Assembly: GCA_025059375.1 (NCBI GenBank)
Contig: JANXDO010000001.1
Span: 1 to 44,574 of the forward strand
DNA from: Candidatus Nezhaarchaeota archaeon
Lineage (GTDB): Archaea; Thermoproteota; Methanomethylicia; Nezhaarchaeales; WYZ-LMO8
Direction of reading: 5' to 3'
DNA length: 44,574 nucleotides
Below the pieces are notes generated by a model. It was not told the origin of the DNA. It did no database searches and saw only the letters and a program-made list of their open reading frames with translations. This document shows, piece by piece, positions 1 through 8,777 of the stretch (within the stretch, counting starts at the first letter, position 1; the number at the start of each line of letters is the position of its first letter). The position numbers and the translations under genes were made by a program.

Positions 1-2
1 AG

Positions 3-79
3 GGGCCGGTAGATCAGCCTGGTGGATCGCCCGCTTGGCATGCGGGAGGTCGCGGGTTCAAGTCCCGCCCGGTCCACCA
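3..79 (+). tRNA. tRNA-Ala (GGC)
   Basis: The sequence folds into a complete cloverleaf with a 7-bp acceptor stem (3-9 with 69-75), a D stem GATC/GATC and an anticodon stem CCCGC/GCGGG. The loop carries GGC at 37-39, and the T arm has loop TTCAAGT at 57-63. The acceptor stem contains the G3:U70 wobble pair (g5 with t73), the known alanine identity element. The discriminator is A76, and CCA is encoded at 77-79. There is no intron. Confidence 0.97.
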
Positions 80-236
80 TTTTAAGTAAATACTTAAGTG
101 AAGGGGGCCTCCTCCTAAATTGATGAAGGTTAAAGGCTAAGCATTCTTATTCACTTGAAGATGTCAGATGCTAGTTCAATGAATTTCGCATCCATTCTCA
201 TCTAAGGCTCACTTTGATGTGCTCCATTCATCAATC

Positions 237-386
237 TCACCACCCTTCTATGCAAAAAAATTGTTTAAACAACGCCATTGAGAAACAGTCTATTAACCTA
301 AAGTGGTCTCCAAGCTCCCTTCTTATTAATTCATGGGTCACCTCATCCGTAATCACTAGGTCAACAGCTTTCTCTCCCTGTATTCT
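237..386 (-). pseudogene. possible remnant of a decayed gene
   Basis: The 600 bases between tRNA-Ala and the next gene hold no intact gene. On the minus strand one frame reads 49 residues to a TGA at 237-239 with a protein-like composition, including VITDEVTHELIRRELG and a following RLIDCFSMALF. A stop codon lies directly upstream in the same frame. Upstream DNA shows short plausible stretches only in other frames, for example a KGKTAALSAM-like peptide around 475-505. This could be the C-terminal end of a frame-shifted gene, but I do not recognise the family, and a chance open frame cannot be excluded. I see nothing else in 80-680. Confidence 0.25.
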
Positions 387-680
387 TTAGGTCACTTCAT
401 CTTTTTAGCTCTAAGGGAAACCTAGCTCTGTTGAGAGACTTCTCCATTCTTTTTTAGATAACACACCATTGAGTCATAGCGGACAATGCAGCTGTCTTAC
501 CTTTGGTTGCCTCTTTCCTTTCATGATTACTGAAACTTACTGAGTATGAGGGCCAGTGAGAGCAGGCATAGGACCTTTTTCAACGTTGATATAACCTAAA
601 CTGCTTTCAACTTGAGTGATCCTAATGCCATGATAGCATAAGAGATTTTTCGTTGCAAGTCAATAAATGAAAAGGTTGAA

Positions 681-1616
681 TTGAAGGGTTTAGGGCTCTG
701 TAAGCGCTGTCATGTGAAGAAGGCAGTAATTAGGCTTGAATATGCAAGACTTAACCTATGTGAAGATTGCTTACCTATGTTCGTTGAACGTAAAGTTGAG
801 AGGACTATCAAGAAGTACCACATGATCGAGAAGAGCGATAAAGTCCTAGTAGCTCTTTCAGGGGGTAAAGATAGCTCAGCATTGCTACACATACTCAGAA
901 AGGTTGTACCTGACGTCAAGATTTTATGTCTACACATAGACTTGGGCATCCTTGGATTCTCGCAAGCATGTAGACGAAAGGTGGAGGAACTAGCATCACA
1001 TGAGGGGGTTGAGCTTGAGGTAGTAACTTTAAAGGACTTCTTGGGCCACACATTGAATGAGTTAGCATTAAGAAGCCAAAAGGTTTGTTCGATGTGTGGT
1101 TTGCTTAGACGCTACCTCTTAAATTACCATGGTCTCATTCACGGTGCAACAAAGATAGCAACCGGTCATAACCTAGACGACATTGTAGCCATAATATGGG
1201 ACTTCTACGTTAGAGGCGACCTACTGGAGGCTTTAAAGCTACAACCATTAACACAGTCCATTCACCCCAAGGCACTGCCAAGGATTAAGCCTTTAATAGA
1301 GCTAACGGACTCTGAACTTAAGGTCTATGTAGAGGTTAAAGGACTACCTCACACCCCCATTAAGTGTTCTTTTGGTCGTGAATCAAAGTTGAATAGAAGG
1401 AAGAAACTCATTGATAGCGTAGAATCCATGTACCCTGCATTTAAGCACACGTTCTTAAAAACACACATAAAGAGGATAACGCCATTACTCTCAAACTTAG
1501 TCATTGACAAGATGAGAAACTTAAAGACATGTGTAAAGTGCACCATGCCATCCAAGGGAGCCGTCTGCAGTGTTTGTAGGCTTAAGGAGAGGTTAGGGCT
1601 TCACAAGCCCTCATGA
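681..1616 (+). CDS. TtuA/NcsA-type tRNA 2-thiouridine synthetase
   Basis: This is a PP-loop ATPase that thiolates a uridine in tRNA, either U54 (TtuA type) or U34 (NcsA/Ncs6 type); the sequence does not decide which. Visible in 311 residues are an N-terminal zinc ribbon (C7, C10, C27, C30) and the adenylation PP-loop SGGKDS at 60-65. CSMC (C136, C139) and C229 match the three ligands of the catalytic [4Fe-4S] cluster in TtuA. A C-terminal zinc site has C284, C287, C296 and C299. The start is TTG; no in-frame ATG occurs between the upstream stop and this codon, and AAGGT precedes it. The gene stands alone between tRNA-Ala and cdc6. Confidence 0.88.
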   Translation: MKGLGLCKRCHVKKAVIRLEYARLNLCEDCLPMFVERKVERTIKKYHMIEKSDKVLVALSGGKDSSALLHILRKVVPDVKILCLHIDLGILGFSQACRRKVEELASHEGVELEVVTLKDFLGHTLNELALRSQKVCSMCGLLRRYLLNYHGLIHGATKIATGHNLDDIVAIIWDFYVRGDLLEALKLQPLTQSIHPKALPRIKPLIELTDSELKVYVEVKGLPHTPIKCSFGRESKLNRRKKLIDSVESMYPAFKHTFLKTHIKRITPLLSNLVIDKMRNLKTCVKCTMPSKGAVCSVCRLKERLGLHKPS

Positions 1617-1642
1617 GCATCATGGACATTGCATGACTTTAG

Positions 1643-1693
1643 GGTGTCACCTTACAAGCTTAATCTCCGTGTTAAGGGTTATTAAGGTGTCAC
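1643..1693 (+). promoter_or_regulatory. GGTGTCAC direct repeat upstream of orc1/cdc6
   Basis: The octamer GGTGTCAC occurs twice in the 119-bp gap before the Orc1/Cdc6 gene, at 1643-1650 and 1686-1693. The first copy extends to GGTGTCACC, a small palindrome. Repeats beside cdc6 can be origin recognition boxes or autoregulatory sites, but these do not match the published ORB consensus well and no clear AT-rich unwinding region is visible. The repeat is real; its function is a guess. Confidence 0.25.
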
Positions 1694-1735
1694 GTACAGA
1701 TAATAGTGCACTTCTGCTCTGCAGTGGTGTAGAGC

Positions 1736-2950
1736 TTGTCTATTGATGAGATAATACGCAAGGTCTTAGCAGCACGGATTTTTAAGGATAGAGAGAAGTT
1801 AAGACCAGACTACGTACCTGAAACTCTACCTCACAGAGAGGATGAAATAAATAAGCTTGCCAAGATACTTGCGCCGGCAGTAAAGGGTACAAGGCCCTCT
1901 AACATATTTATATATGGCTTACCGGGTACAGGTAAAACTGCTGTAACTAAATACGTTTTGAGAAGAATCGAAGGATACTCAGGAAGTTACGCAGGCAATG
2001 TTAAGTTAAAGGTTGCATACATAAATTGTCGAAATGAGAACACTAACTATAGGGTACTATTCAACCTATGCAATTACCTAGACGAGAAGGTTCCTTTTAC
2101 TGGTCTTTCAACGGCTGAGCTTTTTAGGAGATTTATTAGGGCCCTCGATAGAGATAAGATCCTCCTATTTGTGGTCTTAGATGAAGTCGACTTCTTGGTT
2201 AAAGCTAGTGGAGATGACGTGCTCTACAAATTAACTAGGATAAATCCTGATCTCCATATTGCAAGAGTATCCATAATTGGAATAACGAACGACTTGAACT
2301 TTATTGAATACTTGGATCCAAGGGTTAAGAGCGCCTTAAGTGAAGAGGAACTAATATTTAGACCCTATACAACTGAAGAGCTGGCAGACATCTTAAGCGA
2401 GAGAGCGAAGTTAGCCTTTAATGATGGCATCCTTGACGAAGCAGTTATACCCTTATGCGCAACATTAGCTGCAAGGGAGCATGGAGATGCCAGAAGAGCC
2501 CTTGATTTGCTCAGAGTAGCTGGCGAGATAGCTGAAAGAGAGGGTGCACCGAAAGTTCTTGAGGAACATGTCAGGAAGGCCTACAAGGAGATAGAGAAGG
2601 ATAGAGTCGTTGAAGTGATGAGGTCGATGCCCCTTCACTCAAAGCTCGTAGTAATGGCCGTTTACTTAATAAAGAGGAAAGAGAGGGAAGCCACCACGGG
2701 AGAAATATACGAAACATATAGAGGTCTATGTAGGAAGCTCATGATAGATGAATTAACTCAACGAAGAGTAAGCGACATAATAAATGAGCTAGACATGCTA
2801 GGGATAGTTAATGCTCGGGTTACGAGTAAGGGAAGATATGGCAGGACAAAGCTGGTGAGGCTGGCGATAAGCGAAAGAGCGTTAATTGAGGGCTTAAAGA
2901 CAGATCCAAGACTAACACATCTATTGATTAATAAGTTTGAAGAGCTGTGA
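1736..2950 (+). CDS. cdc6: Orc1/Cdc6 replication initiator
   Basis: This AAA+ ATPase binds origin DNA and helps load the MCM helicase. The 404 residues match the family length. Walker A is GLPGTGKT at 61-68, Walker B ends in LDEVD at about 148-152, and a sensor-1 region is ITNDL at about 183-187. A C-terminal winged-helix DNA-binding domain covers about residues 300-400. The start is TTG with GTGGTG about 7 nt upstream. The stop overlaps the GTG start of the next gene in GTGA, so the two are probably translationally coupled. Archaeal origins often lie next to this gene, but I could not identify one. Confidence 0.95.
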   Translation: MSIDEIIRKVLAARIFKDREKLRPDYVPETLPHREDEINKLAKILAPAVKGTRPSNIFIYGLPGTGKTAVTKYVLRRIEGYSGSYAGNVKLKVAYINCRNENTNYRVLFNLCNYLDEKVPFTGLSTAELFRRFIRALDRDKILLFVVLDEVDFLVKASGDDVLYKLTRINPDLHIARVSIIGITNDLNFIEYLDPRVKSALSEEELIFRPYTTEELADILSERAKLAFNDGILDEAVIPLCATLAAREHGDARRALDLLRVAGEIAEREGAPKVLEEHVRKAYKEIEKDRVVEVMRSMPLHSKLVVMAVYLIKRKEREATTGEIYETYRGLCRKLMIDELTQRRVSDIINELDMLGIVNARVTSKGRYGRTKLVRLAISERALIEGLKTDPRLTHLLINKFEEL

Positions 2951-3528
2951 GTTTAATGAGGCTGCTGGGGGTAGAGGACGGCTCATTCAGCCCTCAAAAG
3001 CTTCAGAGGAGAGGTAAGACAATTCTGTGTGGCGTGCTAATGAACTTCCTCCGCATAGAAGACGTAGCCTTTAGGTTAATAGATGTCGACGGTCTTGATG
3101 CCACCGAGAAGCTTTTAGATATGGCCGAGAAGTTTCTACCATTAAATGCTGTGATATTAGGCGGAATTACCTTTGCAGGGTTCAACATCATTGACCCTCT
3201 AACAGTATACTCCAAGCTTAAGACTCCAATCATAATAGTTACAAGTGAGAGGCCAAACAATCAAGCTGTTCTTGAAGCCCTAAGGAAGCACTTTAATGAC
3301 TGGAGAGAGCGTTATGAAATCTTCGAGAGACTCGCTAAAGTAAGCCCTGTATACGGAGCTAAGTTAAATCCTAAAGAGAACCAAACATACATCGAGCTGG
3401 TAGGTATAGACTTCCACGAGGCGCTAGAGATACTAAGAAGGGTAACAGTTAGGGGCAGGATCCCAGAGCCTGTTAGAGTGGCAAGCAGGATAGCTAAGGC
3501 AATCTCAAAGGCTCTCTTAGAGTGTTAA
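2947..3528 (+). CDS. DUF99 (UPF0215) protein, predicted endonuclease dU family
   Basis: The protein has 193 residues, typical for this archaeal family. It begins with the family-like LLGVEDGSF segment, followed by IDVDGLDAT and LGGITFAGFN near the centre. The family is named from a predicted structural relation to endonuclease V, which implies action on deaminated or uracil-containing DNA; that role is a prediction, not shown here. The GTG start overlaps the cdc6 stop by 4 nt, so it is the second gene of a replication-linked operon. This fits a role in DNA maintenance. Confidence 0.82.
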   Translation: MSLMRLLGVEDGSFSPQKLQRRGKTILCGVLMNFLRIEDVAFRLIDVDGLDATEKLLDMAEKFLPLNAVILGGITFAGFNIIDPLTVYSKLKTPIIIVTSERPNNQAVLEALRKHFNDWRERYEIFERLAKVSPVYGAKLNPKENQTYIELVGIDFHEALEILRRVTVRGRIPEPVRVASRIAKAISKALLEC

Positions 3529-3576
3529 AGTCTAAAAGTAGGATTAACCAGTAAGATCTTGCTAGGTGCCGCGAGA

Positions 3577-4578
3577 ATGCCGAAACTCCAGCTAAGAAAG
3601 GTCTTAGGCACTAAGAGTGGAAGCTTCCTACTTGCACTACCAAAGGAATGGGCTTTAAGAATGAACATTAAGGGTGGAAGTCAAGTAGCGGTAGAGGAGC
3701 TCGATGACGGGCACCTCCTCATAAAACCTCATGTTGAAGCTGAAGGTGAGGGTGAAAGACTTAGCGAGACAGTAATAGAGTACGGTGATACCATTGATAG
3801 GGATTTACTCGGTAGGTACCTGTTGGGCTACGACATCATTAGGATAACGTCGCCTACGAAGTTAACTTTAGAGCATAGGGAAAGAATAAAGAAAGCTATA
3901 AGTCCACTAATAGGTGTTGAAGTTGTAGAGGAGAAACCCAATGAGATAGTTCTTCAGTGTCTCCTCTCGCCCCTAGCCGTTCCATTGAGAACTCTCTTTA
4001 AAAGGGCTGACGTTATAGCTCAACAAATGCACAACGACTCAATTAAGGCACTAATCGATCGAGACGTGGAGTTAGCCCAGAGTGTAATTAAAAGAGATGA
4101 GGATTTAAATAGGATATACTTCTTGATAGTCAGACAATTACGAGCGATGATAAGAGATCCACGCTTAGCCAGTAAAACTGATATAAAACTCTATGAATGT
4201 CTAGACTTTAGGTTAGCCGCCAAGTCTATTGAGAGCATAGGAGATGAAGCAGTCTCAATAGCTACAAACATTGTGAAACTGCTACCCTGCAATTTTAAGC
4301 TTGAAGTTGAGCCCGAAGTAACTGAACTTAGTAACCTTGTTGATAGGATGCACAGTGAATCCTTCAAAGCCTTCATGAAGTCGGATTACCAATTAGCACT
4401 AGAGATCATAAAGTTGAGCGATAGAGTTCAAAGCATGGCTGACTCCATATATGTTAAGACTCTGAAGTTGCCAACCAAGATAGCTTTCCACATGAACTCA
4501 ATAGTAACAAGCTTAAAGATCATAGGAGACATAAGTGTCGATATAGCGGACTTAGTTATTAGGCCTTCAATGCCTTAA
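3577..4578 (+). CDS. AbrB-domain PhoU-like regulator
   Basis: The N-terminal region (about residues 1-45) is a SpoVT-AbrB-type swapped-hairpin domain (RKVLGTKSGSFLLALPKEW). The rest is helical and PhoU-like, in two repeats, with conserved-looking SIGDEAVSIA and RVQSMADSIY segments. This architecture is common in archaea and is usually annotated as a phosphate uptake regulator. No Pst transporter genes are nearby, so the signal it senses is unknown. I place the start at ATG 3577 because AGGTG lies 8 nt upstream; a TTG 18 nt earlier is possible. The 3' end overlaps the convergent mutase gene by 20 bp. Confidence 0.83.
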   Translation: MPKLQLRKVLGTKSGSFLLALPKEWALRMNIKGGSQVAVEELDDGHLLIKPHVEAEGEGERLSETVIEYGDTIDRDLLGRYLLGYDIIRITSPTKLTLEHRERIKKAISPLIGVEVVEEKPNEIVLQCLLSPLAVPLRTLFKRADVIAQQMHNDSIKALIDRDVELAQSVIKRDEDLNRIYFLIVRQLRAMIRDPRLASKTDIKLYECLDFRLAAKSIESIGDEAVSIATNIVKLLPCNFKLEVEPEVTELSNLVDRMHSESFKAFMKSDYQLALEIIKLSDRVQSMADSIYVKTLKLPTKIAFHMNSIVTSLKIIGDISVDIADLVIRPSMP

Positions 4579-5929
4579 GTATAAGTCTCCTCCCTCTTTC
4601 AGCAAGCTCTTTAAGCTCCACATGATCTCTAGCTTCAACATAAAGCCTTATCTTAGGCTCTGTACCCGAAGCCCTAATTAAGATCCAAGCACCACTATTA
4701 CGATTTACCCTTACCCCATCATATCTCCAAGCTTCACGCACATCACCTACAACCCCTTCAAGCTCCTCCTCAATAATCATCATTACCTTGCTCTTCTTCT
4801 CCTCTGGACACGGATAACTTTCTCTGATTTGAGGGTAAGCTGGTATATCACTTAATAGATCGTTAATGGTGGATTTGCTCTTAGATATATCGTGGATTAA
4901 TATGGCCGCGGTTAGAATGCCGTCAGCCCATGGACCCCACCGTGGATTTATTATCTTCCACGGCTCAGCTGCTATAGCAACATTACTGCGTTTGTAGAGT
5001 TCTACATGCGTCTTCCCCAGCTTTGTCCTAATAACTTCGCCGCCAAGCTTTTCAACAACCTCATCAACGCACATAGACGTGTCTATGGTCGTGACTATAG
5101 TCCTCCCTTCTCCTCGCGATATGGCTCTTTTGGCCATGTATGCTATTATCCTGTCGTTGTACACAAAACTTCCATCAGCATCAATTACAGCCACTCTATC
5201 AGCATCACCATCATGCGCTAAGCCGACCTTAGCGCCTATGTTCCTCACGTATGAACTCAACTCGACCAGTACATCAGGTCGAGGCTCTGGCTCCCTACCA
5301 GGGAAGAAACCGTCTATGTTAGCATTCAGTGCTACAACCTCGGCACCTAGCAATGATAATACCTTGGGAGTGACAAGCGAGGCAGGACCATTACAGCAAT
5401 CAACTATCACCTTAAAGCTAAGCGTGCTTTTAGCTTCACCATCCATGGTAAAGGCCACGACGTCATCTATGTACCTACTCAACAGTTCACTATAATCAAT
5501 GCATAAACCTACATCGCACCAAGAACCCATTGAATACTCATTCATCAAAAGTTTCTTTTCTATCAGCTCCTCCTCATCGGGCATGAGCTCCCACCCACCT
5601 TCACGATATATCTTAAAGCCATTATAGTTAGGAGGATTGTGACTAGCAGTAATCATAACCCCAAATTTTGATCCAGTCGCCTTAACCGAGTAAGCCAGCG
5701 TGGGTAAAGGTGCTAACCCCAGCCTCTTTACATTACAACCGCAAGACAGAAGGCCAGATAGCAGAGCATGTTCAAGAACCGGGGATGAAGTCCTACCATC
5801 AATAGCAGTAACGCACTCGGAACCAAAGACTGAAGGCAGCAGGCACCCAAGTTTAAAACCCGTTACTGGTGAGATATCAGAAGGATAAATACCCCTTATA
5901 CCGCTGGTACTAAAGAGCCTCTTCAACAT
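4559..5929 (-). CDS. phosphohexomutase (GlmM / phosphoglucomutase / phosphomannomutase family)
   Basis: This enzyme interconverts 1- and 6-phosphates of hexoses or glucosamine. All four family motifs are present in 456 residues: the catalytic phosphoserine loop TASHNPPNYNG, the metal-binding DGDADR, the sugar-binding stretch around AAEPW, and the C-terminal phosphate-binding RASGTEPK. Motifs alone do not settle whether glucosamine, glucose or mannose phosphate is the substrate. The chosen start is ATG 5927-5929, with GGAGGG 4 nt upstream. A longer reading to 6061 would run through the tRNA-Ser gene on the other strand and is unlikely. Confidence 0.88.
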   Translation of the reverse strand: MLKRLFSTSGIRGIYPSDISPVTGFKLGCLLPSVFGSECVTAIDGRTSSPVLEHALLSGLLSCGCNVKRLGLAPLPTLAYSVKATGSKFGVMITASHNPPNYNGFKIYREGGWELMPDEEELIEKKLLMNEYSMGSWCDVGLCIDYSELLSRYIDDVVAFTMDGEAKSTLSFKVIVDCCNGPASLVTPKVLSLLGAEVVALNANIDGFFPGREPEPRPDVLVELSSYVRNIGAKVGLAHDGDADRVAVIDADGSFVYNDRIIAYMAKRAISRGEGRTIVTTIDTSMCVDEVVEKLGGEVIRTKLGKTHVELYKRSNVAIAAEPWKIINPRWGPWADGILTAAILIHDISKSKSTINDLLSDIPAYPQIRESYPCPEEKKSKVMMIIEEELEGVVGDVREAWRYDGVRVNRNSGAWILIRASGTEPKIRLYVEARDHVELKELAERGRRLILKALKA

Positions 5930-5981
5930 TAGCCCTCCTTCACTTAGAAATATAAGCATCCTCATAGAAATAGCTTCACGA

Positions 5982-6086
5982 GCCGGGGTGGCTGAGTGGT
6001 CAAAGCGCCGGCCTCGAGATCTAAAAGTGGAGGCCAGAAAGCCGGTGCCCCGTGGGGGCACGCGGGTTCAAATCCCGCCCCCGGCG
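5982..6086 (+). tRNA. tRNA-Ser (CGA) with 21-nt intron
   Basis: This is a type II tRNA. The acceptor stem GCCGGGG pairs with CCCCGGC (6079-6085), the discriminator is G6086, the T loop is at 6067-6073, and the long variable arm has a GCCCC/GGGGC stem. The anticodon stem is CCGGC (6008-6012) with GCCGG (6041-6045). Loop bases 6013-6018 give anticodon CGA at 6015-6017. An intron of 21 nt (6019-6039) separates position 37 from 38. The predicted central helix CTCG/CCAG has one C-C mismatch, so this bulge-helix-bulge is relaxed and the boundaries could shift by a base. CCA is not encoded. Confidence 0.93.
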
Positions 6087-6136
6087 CTACTATTGAATTT
6101 AGTCTACACGGCATTCAACTCAACAATACATATCAG

Positions 6137-6460
6137 TTAAGACGTCTCTTCGTTCTGCTGTACTTCAAAACTTATTATGCATACTTTCTTCTTACCACTC
6201 AACTTACCATAATGCCTCTTAAGGGCCTTCATCAATTGATTTAGATTTTCAAAACCATCCTTTCTGGCATCTTCATCAGTCAACTCTTCAAACATCTTTC
6301 TCTCTACCTTCACTATCTTAGCTATGCCGAGAACCTCCTTGCCAGCAACTATTTGAACCTCATCTCCTTCCTTCAAGTTCGTACTAAGCCTTATCGTCTG
6401 TTTCTTAACCCCCTTCTTTATCTTCCCCTTGTACCTCCTCGAAAAGTTAAGCCTCTTCAA
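6137..6460 (-). CDS. ASCH-domain protein
   Basis: This 107-residue protein is a single ASCH (PUA-like) domain, with the family-like KGKIKKGVKKQTIRL at the N terminus, KEGDEVQIV and a later ELTDEDARKDGF. ASCH domains are predicted RNA-binding modules, and some act on modified nucleosides; no activity can be assigned here. Its ATG lies 14 bp inside the end of the upstream TmcA gene on the same strand, so the two are very probably co-transcribed. The pairing with an RNA acetyltransferase supports an RNA-related role. Confidence 0.8.
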   Translation of the reverse strand: MKRLNFSRRYKGKIKKGVKKQTIRLSTNLKEGDEVQIVAGKEVLGIAKIVKVERKMFEELTDEDARKDGFENLNQLMKALKRHYGKLSGKKKVCIISFEVQQNEETS

Positions 6461-8777
6461 CTTTGTAACCCTCCCAGAGCCTTGCTACAACTCCACGAAC
6501 TGCACTTTTAATTCTTGATGGAGGAAGTCCAACAGCCCTAGCTGCATCACTCCAACCCCTACCTTGAAGACACTTAGCTAGTAACAGCTCTTCATCTTTT
6601 TCATCGAGCTTAACCTTCTTATCACCCTTGAGAGCAAAATGAGCTTTAACTAACTGCTTTATAGCATCGTTAGCCGCCTCATAAGTTAAAATCCCATTAA
6701 CATACGCCTTAAGCCTTGCATGCTGGCTTTTAGTCAAATTTAGCTTCACATCCTTTGCCCCGTAGGGTGAAGTAAGTAGTAGCCTTGCAACCTCAACCTC
6801 TAAGTCGAAGTATGTATCGTAGAGGCTCTCTATGAACCTCACTTTAAACTCCTTACTTATGGACTCTATCAGCTTACTTGCCCCTCTACTTAGAGGTTTG
6901 ACAACAAGTACACTATACTCACCAGATGCAGGGTTCCTTGTTGGGCTTATGTGGATGGGGACGAAGTCGTTCTTGATCCAAAAGTTAAGTAGCTCCTTTG
7001 TTGCACCAAAGCCAGCTCCAATCCAATCCATGCCCTCACATCTAGCTTCATCACATAACTCCTGCAGAGCAAGGCTACCCAAACCTTTACCTAGAAGGTT
7101 AGGGTGTACAGCTATCCTCACTATCCTCCAACCAACATACTTGGCGAAGTATCGAAATGAAGGGTAATACTTAACTACAATTGATGGTACGACGTTTCCC
7201 GAGAGCCCATAACCCTTCGACACCTCTTCCACCTCTTCATCCCCTAGCCCCCCTTCTCTCGCTAAGTGCATAGCTGTAACTATCGATCCGTCAACCCCCC
7301 TCAATAACCTCGCGAAGTGGTGTGGAGCCTCCCCCAGTATTGCAACATCATCGGGTCTATTCCTATAATGAGCTAAAATGTATATCCCTATAAATCCCCT
7401 TAACTCATGCTCGTGCTCCAAAAACCACTTCTCTAAATCAGCCTTTTCATAGATCAACTGTCTAGGTTCATCCTCTATCTTATCTGGTTCAGCGTCAAGT
7501 AATAAGGAGTCATAGAGCCACCTCTCAATCGGATCATTAGGTGCATAGCGTATAGGATCTCGAAGAGATATCTCAAGTAGTGGAGTGTAACCTTCTTTTC
7601 GAAGTGCCGAGAGAAACCTAACGTTAAACCCTCTCCCTGAACCCTCGTACCCATGGACAGTTGATGAGAAGATCGCTTTTTTAAAGTTCTTCTTTATCCT
7701 CAATAGTAGGTGTACTGGTATACCTGCAGCCTCATCAACCACTACCATTCTCGCTTTTGAAGAGCTCGCGTCCCAAGGATCCTCATACTTAACCTTACTT
7801 CTATTACAGTATATCGCTCTTATCAATCCATGCTTCTCCTCAACTTCACATGGTAAGTTTAATCTCTGGAGGGCTTTACTCAAGAACTCAAAGAGCACCT
7901 GAACATTGTGGAATGATGGCGCGGTCACTACAGCACTGAACTTACCTCTAGTTACGTGTATTAAGCCAGCCAATCCTAAACCTAAAACTGCGCTCTTCCC
8001 TCTACCCCTATTAGCTGTCATGACAAGGATGCACTTCTTCTCCCTGGCGAAGGCCTCCATCAACATAAGGGCTCTGACCTGGTCATTGGTCTTGGACATT
8101 AAGTAGAGCTTCTCTGGAAACAGAGTTGTTGATGGGACCTCTACTTTAACCTCCTGTGCTTTAACCTCAGGAGGTTTATTGTAGTTCACAAAGCCTGTGT
8201 CTAGATCTATGAGCCACACGCCTTCGTGTTCTCTCAACTTATTTATGAACCTCCTCATAAATAACTTCTTAAGGTTATTAGGTGTATACGGTGGTACCAC
8301 GAGTTTCTTCTGGAATCTAGTAATATTGTCAATCCATGAATTGAGCGAAGGGGCTAACAGAATTATGAACCCTCCACCTCTTACAGTCTCTACAAGCCTC
8401 CCTAAGTCATTAGGCCTCAACTCTTCAATGCAATCTAAGATTAGGATATCGTAAGTCAACCCCATAACCGTCTCACTGTCTAGATAGGATATCACCTTAA
8501 ACTCGACCTTGTTCGTAAGGGAATCATTAAACTTCTTAAGCCCCTCAACCCCAAGCGTCCCCTCATCTAGAGAGTCGACAGCGTAGAGTATCGATGGAGC
8601 TCTATTGATGTTATTAATGTACGAATCAATAATTTGAGCCATCGCCATAGCTCTCTTAGTAACCTCAGAGCTACATATAACTACCATTCTCCTCTGAAAA
8701 CTCCTTATTCCATCTGCTATGCTCTCAATTACCTTATCTACTAGCTCTCCACTCAAAGCCATAACATTCATCTTCAA
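6447..8777 (-). CDS. tmcA: TmcA-type tRNA/RNA cytidine N4-acetyltransferase
   Basis: This fused helicase-acetyltransferase makes N4-acetylcytidine in RNA using acetyl-CoA and ATP. In 776 residues I see an N-terminal DUF1726-like domain and a RecD-type helicase domain with Walker A ANRGRGKS (255-262) and Walker B VVVDEAAG (345-352). A GNAT domain follows, with acetyl-CoA loop around GKGLGS (563-568), then a C-terminal RNA-binding region. Bacterial TmcA acts on C34 of elongator tRNA-Met, while archaeal enzymes can act on many sites. The start is TTG overlapping the upstream stop as TTGA; an ATG two codons later is an alternative. It is the middle gene of a three-gene operon. Confidence 0.93.
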   Translation of the reverse strand: MKMNVMALSGELVDKVIESIADGIRSFQRRMVVICSSEVTKRAMAMAQIIDSYINNINRAPSILYAVDSLDEGTLGVEGLKKFNDSLTNKVEFKVISYLDSETVMGLTYDILILDCIEELRPNDLGRLVETVRGGGFIILLAPSLNSWIDNITRFQKKLVVPPYTPNNLKKLFMRRFINKLREHEGVWLIDLDTGFVNYNKPPEVKAQEVKVEVPSTTLFPEKLYLMSKTNDQVRALMLMEAFAREKKCILVMTANRGRGKSAVLGLGLAGLIHVTRGKFSAVVTAPSFHNVQVLFEFLSKALQRLNLPCEVEEKHGLIRAIYCNRSKVKYEDPWDASSSKARMVVVDEAAGIPVHLLLRIKKNFKKAIFSSTVHGYEGSGRGFNVRFLSALRKEGYTPLLEISLRDPIRYAPNDPIERWLYDSLLLDAEPDKIEDEPRQLIYEKADLEKWFLEHEHELRGFIGIYILAHYRNRPDDVAILGEAPHHFARLLRGVDGSIVTAMHLAREGGLGDEEVEEVSKGYGLSGNVVPSIVVKYYPSFRYFAKYVGWRIVRIAVHPNLLGKGLGSLALQELCDEARCEGMDWIGAGFGATKELLNFWIKNDFVPIHISPTRNPASGEYSVLVVKPLSRGASKLIESISKEFKVRFIESLYDTYFDLEVEVARLLLTSPYGAKDVKLNLTKSQHARLKAYVNGILTYEAANDAIKQLVKAHFALKGDKKVKLDEKDEELLLAKCLQGRGWSDAARAVGLPPSRIKSAVRGVVARLWEGYKVEEA

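Noticed and set aside
5930-6061. 44-residue N-terminal extension of the phosphohexomutase
   Set aside because: It would read through the tRNA-Ser gene on the opposite strand, its residues are unlike the family, and a good ribosome binding site lies before ATG 5927-5929.
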